NCBI GenBank assembly: GCA_038373885.1
Contig: JAWZYV010012388.1
Coordinates: 124,001-188,000, forward strand
Direction of reading: 5' to 3'
From: Cheiracanthium punctorium
Lineage: Eukaryota > Arthropoda > Arachnida > Araneae > Cheiracanthiidae
Length of the DNA stretch: 64,000 bases
The position numbers and the translations under genes were made by a program. The stretch's first letter is position 1; every line of letters starts with the position of its first letter. The notes beneath the pieces are model-generated. The model was not told where the DNA came from. It made no database searches and saw only the letters and a program-made list of their open reading frames with translations. Shown here piece after piece: positions 26,456 through 38,400 of the stretch.

Positions 26456-29400
26456 GGAGAGAGAGGAGTATATACATATATATATATTTTCCCTCTCCAA
26501 CAGAGTCAAAACAAGAGTTTCATTTTTTTTACATTCAATGAAGGTAGGTCTTCCAAACCATACAAAAGGGCATGACAAGAGATTTCAACATGAATTTGGA
26601 TTTTTCTAGCATTTTCTAGCATCAATCTCAATTCACAGATGTTACTAGAGATTTTCTGCTACAATATTTTAACATGAACACTTTGTATAACTTTGCTTCT
26701 TTAAAACTTGTATAAATAGGTAATAATTTATCAAATTCTGCAAAATTATATACAGTAGAAAAGCAATTATCCAAGGTAGTTGGGACCAAACATATCTCTA
26801 TAATACGGACAATCATTTGTTGCAATATTTTTTTGTTATCTTATGCATTTTTTGACAAGTTAATACATAATATGTTTAATAATACATATTTTAACAAGAA
26901 ATATTATAATTGTAACAAAATATTTTTAAATATTTGTACACAATAGTAATGGCTTGCTATAATCTAAAATGCACTGAGTGGTGCCTCGATTAAAACAGGT
27001 AATTCAGTTGAGTTTAGTACCTTCATTAACACGGAATATCCAATAAGCAGAGATTGGATAAATCAAGTTTCTATTATATATTACAACATGTTTTTTCTTC
27101 ATTTTTTTTTATTTTTACATGTTTCTTAAATATTTATTAGAATGCTTTTACTGTATGACTACATTTTCCAGAATAAAAAATAGAAAAAATTGAACAAGAC
27201 AAAATTTCAATAAGTAATTATCCATTTTATCATATTATTGCAACATAATGACCTATCTCTTGCATAAAAACTAAGTATTAAAACAAGATCTTTACATACG
27301 CAAGTATTTTTTCTTGTATTATCATTAAATATTATACTGAAAAACTCTTTCAAAAACACATGACAGCTCAAATTTAAAAAAAAATTTCATTAAAAAAAAG
27401 AATTGATTGTAAAAGGAAGTCAAGTTGTGTGTAGTTTGAAATGCATAAAGTAAAGAACTGAAAGTAATTACTATATATCAAGCTTGCCTAAAGATTTTAA
27501 AAATACTGATGTTTTTATTTAAGCTCATGAAAAGCTAATTTTACAAAATTAATAAAAGGAAAGCATATTAAGAAAGTTACTTTACCCTATGGCCAACTAA
27601 AATAGTATCAAGATCTAACAGAGATTCACTTCTATAATGTCCAGGAATACTCATACTTCCCATCAAACTAAAAATTAAATATATTTAAAAGTTGAAAACA
27701 AAGCAGTCATAGTAGTCTATTGGTTACAGAACAGATATAATATCTATTCGATGATAGAATTTCAAATAAAGATCAACGCTTTTCATATTTTAATTTGCAA
27801 ATAAAAATTCACTGAAATGTTCGTAACATATTTTATACCCCCCCCCCCGCCTCCCCAATTCTGATTATTTACTACAGATAGTAAAATAATTCATTTAACT
27901 AATTTTTATGTTAGAAATAAAAAATAGTGTAAGTAAAAATACTCTGAAAATTAAGCTCAGCAAAAGTAATGCTAGCAAAAGATGCAAAATTTAAATGATC
28001 TTTTTAAAAAGAGAGACATTTTTATGAACATCCAATATTTGGTATCATAATTTGAATGTGCTAATTTACTAATCTAAAATTGTAAAATTTCCACTTACCA
28101 TTTAAAAATATTCAAATTACAAGTGTCATTGTAGCTTTAATAAACTTTCTTTTTTTGTCATTATTTTCATAATAAATTGAATGGTTTGTAGATATTACTA
28201 TTTTGGTATAGTTATGATATTTTCACTATGAATGAAATTTTGACTAGTGTAGACATTTAATTAATTTTGTGATCATAAGTATAAGGAATCACCAAAAAGC
28301 TGAAATACTTAATGAACGATGAAGAAACTTTGGTATAACAATGTGAGTAACAATAAAATAAGCATAGATGTCACTGAACATATAATGCATGAAAATTATA
28401 AAAATTATGAAAGAATATAAAATTCTTATGGCAGTTGACTCTCAAATATTTTTTATCAACAATAAATGGGAAATAAATATAAAATGCATCAATTTACTAT
28501 TCAATGGCTTCAAGAGCATAAGCAAAGTGATTTATGTATTTTCAACTTTCTAACCCGTGAAGGCACAAGACAAAAACATCTGTTTATTACAAACACAAAT
28601 CATGATGCTTGTAGAGGATAATAAATTAAAACTAACTGAACTATAATAAATGAGGCCTCAAAATATATTTACTTTCTATGTCATACTAACAAGAATAAAA
28701 CAATCTTTTTTAATCAACAAGAATTTATTTAGAAAAGTATATTTTGGCATTAATGATCATTTAACATCCAAAACACAAAGAATTCACCTGTTCCCAAACT
28801 TTTAACTGCCAAAATCTGCTCAAAACAGTTCATTTGGAAAATCTACTTAAAATTATCCAGATTGTAGTCTACATAAAGCCTTGAATTAAGAATTAACAAC
28901 TTAAGTAACATTAGTATTACTTACTGAACTATAGTAATAAAAGTAGAATGTGAATTTTATTTGTATTATTTTAACTTAGACAAAGATTAAATGTATTGAG
29001 TGTAGACATTTATGTAACAAATGTTTTTCCTAGCACCCATTGTAATTGCCTCCACAACCAACTTTATCTACTAGTTATGAGATGAAAATCAAAATTCTCT
29101 GAAACAAACAGTACTGAAACATGATTAAGATATTAAGAAAAGGAGTAGAAGAAAAATGAAAACACATGAGTTGAAATGTAAAAGAGGAAGTAAGTGAAAT
29201 GGAACACTTATTTCCTCTAAATATTAATTTTCTCTTTACTGTTAAATAAGCAAGATATTACTAAAAGAAAAGATAAACATTTTATTTTGAAATTAATATG
29301 AGGTGATCAAAAAAAAAAAAAGAAAAGAAAAGAAAGAAGAAGGAGGAAAAAAAAATAAATAACAGGAATTTTACGGATATTAATTTTACCCAACTTTAAA

Positions 29401-32400
29401 TTAGAAGAGATATAACAGTTGAAAACAAAATCATTTGCAATCACAACAAAAGCAATAGATAATTTGTTTTAATTTAGATGCAACAAAGTTAGAACACATT
29501 AAAAAGAAAGAAAATGGGATTTATTTAAGATACTATTATTTTTACTATAGAGCAATAAATACTAAAATTTTACAGCCTAATAACATCTACTACTACTGAT
29601 TCATACCTTGTTCTGTAGTCAAGAACAATGCATATACTATACTCTGTTACTAATAATTATTTAAAGGATAAATATCAAGAAATAGTTGTAAGAAAGAAAG
29701 CTGTCAAGAAAGTGTTTGTAACCATGCAATAAATCATTAAATTTTGGTAAGTGAAAAATTAATGGTTTTTGTATTATTATTTGAAGGGGGGGAAAAAAGA
29801 GTATTTTGTGAGGATTTAATTTTTGCAATTATGACAGCCTTGCAAAAATAAGTGATTTTACAGTAACAAAAATATCAGGATTTTAGTATAATGTGTTAGC
29901 AATAATCCACTATAAAAATATCCACTCAGAGATCTACCACTGGTCCTCAGGCCTAAATGTATTTATTGAAAAGATTCATAGATAAATACTTCCAAGAGAA
30001 TATTTCTCTCTAGTTTTGAAATACTACAAGCATTCTGTTTTGTGTTTTTTAAAGTATAAATTTCAGAATAAGATAAAGTACAAAATTCATTTTTTTTTTT
30101 TTTAAAGATACCCCGGTGACGTTAATCTTTGTCCATTGTGTATGCGATATGAACATCGCATATCCTCTGGAAAGCTACCTAGTCCTGCAGCTTCTTCAGC
30201 TTGATCAAGTTCTGCTTCTGACACTCCATCTACAAAGTAAGTACGATATCTAGTTACATTGAAACAACTTATACATCAAAACTTGTATATGATTAAAACA
30301 TTGTCTACCCAAATAAAAAGTAAAACACTTTAGTTATGGAATTCACATACTACAGTATGCATTAACAATTTTCTTTTAAATTTGAATCCAAGCAAAATTT
30401 TTAGTTCTAATTGATGTACAAACAAAAGAAAAATACTTCTTTGGATCACTTCAAGTTATCTCGAAACTACTGTGGGCTAAATTTCACCTCACATGGTAAT
30501 CTAAATATTAACAAAGAAATTAAGTTTTAAAGTTCAGTAGTAATACAGCCTTTATATCTGAAGCTTTTGCAATTTGAAGTTTTGTTATTTTTTGATAAAT
30601 TTTTCTTTTACTTTTTGATTCTTTGTGATTTGTAAAATTATAATTACAATTAATTTTAAGAAATTCCTATATTAAAATATATAAAAATAGTAAAGAATAA
30701 GCATTGAAATCTTCAAATAGTTTCTGAGGCGGGGGGGGTGGTTTATAGATAACAGACAAGTCAAGTATCAGATCAATACCCTTAAAATCAATATGACAAA
30801 TATTTCCAATGTTCTATTTTCTCACTTCTTTGAATCTAAACAAATTATTTTGCTGCTAAATATCCTAAAAACAAACTGGAAATGTTCTCTGTTAAGTGAT
30901 ACTGAACACCATACTACATACACTAGTAATTATTGATCTTGTCATACAGTATAAATCTGGAACAAATGCATTACACTAAAAATGTAACAATATTCGGTAC
31001 TTACGTATTATACCAGCGCTCATTCCTGCCAAACTATTTTTTCATCAAATGTGCTAGCAAACTGTTGCCAATTATATTCCAAACAATCAATAATTTCATG
31101 TGTCCGGCATTTATCTTGGCACAAAATCACTCGTCTTGGTGAACCGCCGGGATAATAAGTAAGTACCCCATATTCATTTTAAAAATTAGCTGAGTGATCT
31201 TTGTGACTTTTTAAAATAAATATTTTGTATCTTTTACATAGTGTGTCACCCTCTAAAAACAAAATAAAATGAAAATTGTTCAGTTAACATTCATTAGACG
31301 ATTAGAATAGATTCTATGCTCTGAGATCTTACATTATAATACCAAAATGTTTATCTGAATAATTTCTATCATAATTTGATACTGTGTACAATTTATGTGC
31401 ATATAACAAAGTATGTATATCATGTAACAATACTAAAATAAATAAAAACTTTATGAAAAAACACACATAAAATGTTACTTATATGTGTGTGTTTTTTCAC
31501 AAAGATTGTATTTATTTTATCGTTTAACACCAGTATTTTTTTTGTAATAGCAATAATAATCTACCAAAATGACTTTAAAAGAATATATATTTACTTTTAA
31601 TAGTCTGATATATTAAGGGACAATGGTCTTCAAAGTAAGTTGTAATTTTATCCCATGATACTTTTATTGATGCATAGCAATGTATGTATCGCCCCATATC
31701 TTTGTACCAGTGGATGAAGTGTTCTTCCCAAGTTCTTTCAGCGGGACATCTATAAAAGTTAATTGAATAATTAAAATAATAAGAATGTAAAAGAGACTTA
31801 ACAGTGCAATTAGCTATGGAGTTAAAATCTAAAAATATCTAGACTCAAAGGAATGTATATATCATAATAGGCAGCAGATAAACCTGAAAAGACATTTTTA
31901 TAATTTTAACCAAATTTCTTATTATTAATTGTACTGAAAGTAATTATTTAGAAAGCATATCACCCCATCAACTCTCCTCTCAGTGATAGAGCCAATTTTG
32001 ATGCAAAAAACAAAAAAATATTTCTATAACCTTCCTCCTAACAAGCAAAAACTATGTTTTTCTGTGAATAAAAATGCTATTTCTTATATATCAATCTTAA
32101 ATTTTTACCGCTTAAATTAATTCATATAAAAGTCTGTAAGTCAAACATCTGTTTACTCTTTCTTCAAAATACAAGTTTTAATTCAATTGATTTACACTGA
32201 AGCCTTAAACAATTTTTTTATAGTTAATAAGTTATAATTCCCTTTTTTAACAGTTCCTTCATTTTTAAAATGCTCTTAACCCCTTCCATATCAGGGACAA
32301 ACATAAGTACATTTTGATGTTGATAGGCGGTGGCTATATCAGATTTCACAAAATCAGCAAAATCTGACAGGTCCACAAGAACAACTATTGAAATTTTTTA

Positions 32401-35400
32401 TAAGTCTTCAAAAACTGTTACCTGTCATCTTAATTTTTTTTTAACTCATTACATGCTCCGAAAATTTGAAATACATTACATATCAGCAACAAACGAGAAT
32501 CAAACTTATTGCACTATGCAAAATAGATATAAAATAGCAGGAAGTTATTAATCAACACAACACTAATAGAAATTCTTTCCATTTATTTCATTATTTTTTT
32601 CTATGATAACCACAAATGTGCCACATGCTAGATCAGCAAACAGTCATCCATCCATGAGGATGATTTCGGAAATTCGACCATCCTCATAATATGGAAATCT
32701 GGTCAGGACAAGATGTACTATTTTGCTAAGCCTGGGCCATATACATTATGTGTAGAAGAATGTTATAACAGGGTTTCTACAGATTTCACTGCTTTTGCTT
32801 CCCTGACTTTCCCTGACATCTATCATGCTCTTCCCTGACTTTTTATCTAGTGTGCTTTCCTGAATTTTGCATTTCTATTTTTAATATTACATCCTTTAAT
32901 TAATAACTTTTTATATATTTTGCCAATTTTTTACAAATAATAGTAATAAAAACAATATACACAAAAATATTATTTGACATCACTGGATTCTAACAAAAAC
33001 CATGTTTGATAATAATTTAGGATAAAATTAAGAATATTTCAACTGCACAAGATATGCTCATAAAGAAGACATTTTAAAATTATTTATAAAGTTACATAAG
33101 AAAATGAAAATAAAACAATTTCTACAATTTAGATCAAACAGGAAGTATTTTCTTGATTTTGCCGCAAATTTCAAATATTCTTGCATTTCTCTGACCTTTC
33201 TTCAATTTCTTCAAATTTCCCTGACTTTTTTCCCAAATCCCTGACCAAAACTCATTTCCCTGATATTCCAGGTCTGTAGAAACCCTGTATAATACAGCAA
33301 ATCACCATTATTAGGGCAGCATAACAAGGATATTGTATTTGCCATCTAGTACTATGTTTTCTTTTTTCACTGGAACTAACTAGTAACAATATTACGCTAG
33401 CAGTCCTAACCAATGGTATTTTTTAGTTCTTTTTTGCATTCTGGACCATTACAGCTATGGCTTGCCTGGAGCAGAAGAAGTTAATTAAGCAACTTCCCCC
33501 CTAGGCAAATAAAATCCGATTTGGATAATAATAGTTTTTGGTTGTTTCATTTAGAATGTAGTTTTGAAATAGTGCATATGGTATAAAATTATCAGGGAAG
33601 ATCAAGTAATTTAAGTTATGAAGATTGGGTCAAAAAGATATGGGGTAATTGAATATGATATTGAGTAAAAAATTTTAAAAAGAAAGTTTATTCATTATAT
33701 TTTTAATGGAATAAGCTACTTAATATTCTAATGCAAGATCCAACTACCTATGAATTTGAAATAACCCTTAGAAGAGAGAGAAAAATTACATTGAAAGATT
33801 GTGTTTCAAGGGCTGAATACAAATTACTAAAGAAAAACAATGCTTGCATAAACACATAGTACTTTTGCAATTATTGGTATGGTATAGCCCCTTACCATAT
33901 TTGTTTAAACATACCAGAGACTATTAGGCAAGTTGGAGTGTATAGGCTGATTAATTTTATTTTTCACCAACTATGCGAAAAATTCCAGAGCTGGGATTCG
34001 AACCCAGGACTGCCGCATAACGTGCGGGTGCTCTACCACTGAGCTACTCTGGGACGATTCCCAGATGAAATTTCTCGCATTAGAACCGTTGGCATTTATC
34101 ATCTTCCTCTGCAAATCACAGATAGAACAGATGAAACAATTAATTCACGACAACTCCGTTACGCAGCGGAAATTATATATTTTTAGAAAGTGATTCCATC
34201 AACCTTTCAAGTTATTAGGCAAGTTGGAGTGTATAGGCTGATTAATTTTATTTTTCACCAACTATGCGAAAAATTCCAGAGCTTGGATTTTTTCGCATAG
34301 TTGGTGAAAAATAAAATTAATCAGCCTATACACTCCAACTTGCCTAATAACTTGAAAGGTTGATGGAATCACTTTCTAAAAATATATACCAGAGACTTTT
34401 TAAGGTAAAAAGCTGAAAATTTATACACCGCCTAATTTATGAATGGGACTTATTTTACTCATTGGGAATTTATTGTATGTGGGGGGGGGGGAGCTTTATA
34501 AAACTTTAAGTTTGGAATTTCATTAATATATAATACTCTGAAAATTATTGGCTTCATAAAATTTTGAAAGTATATGTGTTTATGATCAATATTTAACATA
34601 TAAACTACCTACATATATAAATATAAACATTTGTTGCACACATTCAGGTAAGCTGCAATGCCTATATAATTTCCGAATTACTCAATGCTAACTAGACAAT
34701 CAATATAAGAATATAAAAAAAAATTAAATATCATGCTTACTCTGTTTCCAACCAGTATTTCTTACAAAACTCTTTCCAATGTCCTTCTTCTTTAGCCAGT
34801 TCATACAGCCTCTTGTTTAAATATTTACAGCTATATATGTGTACATAAAAAATATACAATTAATTAATTTTAATTTTTTCTTACATAGTGGAAGTAAGAT
34901 TAGTAATCTAAATAATTAACTGATTTGAATTTTTTTATTTTAAATGAGCTGCAATTGGTTAAAAACATTATATGGAATTAAATAAATAAATTGAACAATT
35001 ACTGCACAAATTAGGCTTTGTGATGTATTTATGATAATTAAGGTACTTGTAGATTTTCCATACACAACACTTATGTCCATAATTAAAGATAATTCAGAAT
35101 CACGCAGAAATCGAACTCTTAAGTAAATATTTCACCTGTAAAATGATCACACACACCTTCAAGAATAATACACAAATTACAGGAAGCCACCAGATGGTAC
35201 TACATCACAATGACAAGAGTATGTAAGAGAGAAGTATATAAATAATGGTGGTAATGAAATAAAACTAACTATTAACAAGCATTCTGTAAGCCGCTCAGTG
35301 CAATAGCCGAATAGTTATGACACAAAGAATGCATTTAGATGATTTTTACATGATAGAATTATTGGCCGCGTGGAAATTGGGCGTACACAGATGGAAGTAT

Positions 35401-38400
35401 CTTAGGAACTTGGAATCACCCAAAGAGTCATCTCGAAGCTTTAGCAATGATTCCAAGATGATGGAAATGTTAGTAAGCATTACAGTACAAGTCGCTCTTG
35501 GGTCATTCCATGCCAAATCACCTGATTTTAATAGTCGACCATGCTCTTACATCTTGGATTTTTTTTAAATAATTTTGGGGATTCTTCGGTTACCGGGTGT
35601 CGTCGCCAAGCGGTGATGAGTCGCCAAACTTGGAGTTTGGTCGAAAGTTTGTTTACTTTAGCGTTAGAGTCAGATGTCTGTTGTAACCAGTGTAGATTGA
35701 GTTGAGGTGTTGGATGATGCTGTATTTTGATGAAAAAATGCTCGGTGGGTTCATTAAACGATACCAGGATGTTTGGTAAAGGAATTTTGTGATTGGTTTA
35801 GGCAATTTAACTGTAATCGGTAAACCGAGAAGCAGGTGAATTTGAATTCGATGTGTCAGTTCTTGTTTGGTGTTTGTTGAGTTATTTACGGGGAATACCA
35901 GATGTATTTGGAAATGTGTTGTGTTATTTGAAGTGTAGTGAATATTATGTTGTTGTTTAAAAAGGAAGTGTGTGTTTATTTGAAGGAGGGCGTGATTATA
36001 ATGTTAAATAACAGGAAGTGTTTTGGTGTTATGTTATTAGCTGATGTGTTATGGATATTTTTGAAGAGTTTCTTAAAATAAAGGTAAGTGTTTTTTTTTT
36101 TTAAAGAATTTTTGCAATTGCTTAAGGTTTTCAATGTGAATTGTAAATGCATATTTGATGTTGTTATGTTTTCATATAGTGACTTTATATGAGGTGTATA
36201 ACTAGGTTATTTAATGCACTGATGTTGTATTGAGTTGAAAACGGGCCAGTGTTTGCCCAGTTTACATAGCTGTACAACTAGGTTGCTGAATCCACTGAGG
36301 TTTTTTTAGTTAAAAACGGACCACTGGTTGCCTAGTTTACATAGCTGTACAACTAGGTTGGTGAATCCACTGAGGTTTTTTTAGTTAAAAACGGACCACT
36401 GGTTGCCGAGTTTACATAGCTGTACAACTAGGTTTCTGAATCCACTGAGGTTTTTTTAGTTAAAAGCGGTCCACTGGTTGCATAGTTTACATAGCTGTAC
36501 AACTAGGTTGCTGAATCCACTGAGGTTTTTTTAGTTAAAAACGGTCCACTGGTTGCATAGTTTACATAGCTGTAGAACTAGATTGCTTAATATTCTGAAA
36601 TTTTTTTAGTTAAAAGTGGTTTAGTGTTTGCTCATTTTTAATTGCCTGTTACTGAATTTGCTGACAATTTTTAGTGTTAAGTATGGATGGTGTATTTTGT
36701 TTTATTGTTTTTTTTTTAAGTGGAATATCTGTGGAATTTTAATGTGTTAAAGTAATTTGTATTTCCTGACAGTGTTCAACATGTTGTATTATTTTATCGT
36801 ATTCTAAAATGGTGTTTCACACGTGAAAAATTTGGCGACAAAAAAAAGCGGCAAGTAGCGGGTGTTGGCGAGAAAAAAAAGTCGCCAAAAATAGCCGACA
36901 CCCGCTAACCGAATTATTCCCATAATTTTTATGTGTATATCCTTGTAAGATAATAATTTTTTTTTTTTTTTCAAATTTTTTGGACAGAAATTTTTTCAGA
37001 ATTTTTTGAAAATTACCACTTGGTTTTGTCATCTATCACTTCCATATGAGTTTAGTAAAATCCTTCTACTTTATTTATTTATTAACAAAATAAGTTCGTT
37101 TTGGTATCAAATTAAAGCTAAATTTTTCCTCTATTAATAAAACTAAAAAAAAAAATTCTAAAACTATTGTATGAAATTGTCACTAGGCATTCAAAATTAC
37201 TTTTTGTGATTTTTACGATAGTATTTTCAAAAAGCTGTATCTAGAAAAACACAAATGTCATAGGTACCACATTTTTTTTTACTATAATCAGCTAACAATA
37301 TACTTTTCATGTTTTAAGAATAAAACAGGGTGGCTACAGAAATTGAGAAAAAAGTTCCCTGATTTCCCTGACTATCTTTATCAAATTTCCAGAACTAATT
37401 ATATACATACCATAATCTTTCATGTAAATCACCATTGTGTATCATGCACAAACAGGTGAATGCTTCATAAAGAGAAATAAATAATAGAAAACCACAAAAA
37501 TGCTTAATATTAATAAAATTGTAGTTCAATTTCATAAATCCAAACATAAAATTTAGCTGAACACTAAAAGACAATATAGCAGAAAGTTTACTTGTTTTTT
37601 AAAGATAGTGTTCAATTTTAAGCGTAAGGATGACTGATCAAGATAAACTGGCTACCTAATAACTTATTTTATTTAATCGATGTATCGTTTCAAATTTAAA
37701 AAATATGTAAAAAGGCTTCAAAATGAGCCCTATCTATAAAAAAAAAAAGACGACATCTAGTCATCTGAATATAAAGACTAGTTTGTGCGAAATCCGAAAA
37801 CTTTATCATGTGCACCTTGTTTTTTCAAAACCGTGATTCATATTTCTATTTTCTCGTATGATCTATATTCTGGTTTTCGGATTCCTAAAATGTTTGCCTC
37901 AGTTGAGTATTGTATGATCCGGAACGGAGCCGCGAGTCAGACGCTGATTGACAACTAAAAACAATCTAGTTTACTAGGCAAAAACGAAAGTTCCCTGATT
38001 TTTAAATATTTTTACAAAATTCCCTGATATTTCCATGATTTTTTCAGATTGATAAAGTATCCTGATTTTTCCATGATTTCCCTGATCTGTCGACACCCTG
38101 TAAAAAGGGTGTTTTTTGTGGTTATAAAATTAAAAATTAATTTCTTTGCTAAAACTCTTACTTAGCCATAAAGTTTTCTGTACCCATTTAAAGTCTGTTT
38201 TAAAACTTTATAAAACACTTTTGGCCAATTTTTGCACACATTTGTGAACTTTTACATCTAGAGTGTATGTCCTTTCAGATAAAGATGATAGTGAGGGCAC
38301 TGGAAAGTATATTTTTGTAAGGCACGTTTTGTAAGGCAGGAGTCATTGCTGGCAGGCCAGATGTATGATGCTGAAGGGCCAGGTGGATGCATAAAAACTG

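Noticed and set aside
26378..26578. Open frame with SLSLSLS and IYIYIY runs
   Set aside because: Translation of a CT/AT/AG microsatellite, not a gene.
33985..34052. Functional tRNA-Asn gene
   Set aside because: Anticodon position reads GTT, but C33, a short acceptor stem, no match to animal tRNA-Asn sequence and its place in a repeat argue for a tRNA-derived repeat.
35317..35568. 83-codon open frame as a possible gene
   Set aside because: Runs into the fold-back-family terminus at 35502 and has no recognisable family signature or splice context.
36210..36645. Regular repeats that might be a CRISPR array
   Set aside because: The 75-bp units are contiguous with no unique spacers, occur inside mobile elements and the genome is eukaryotic.
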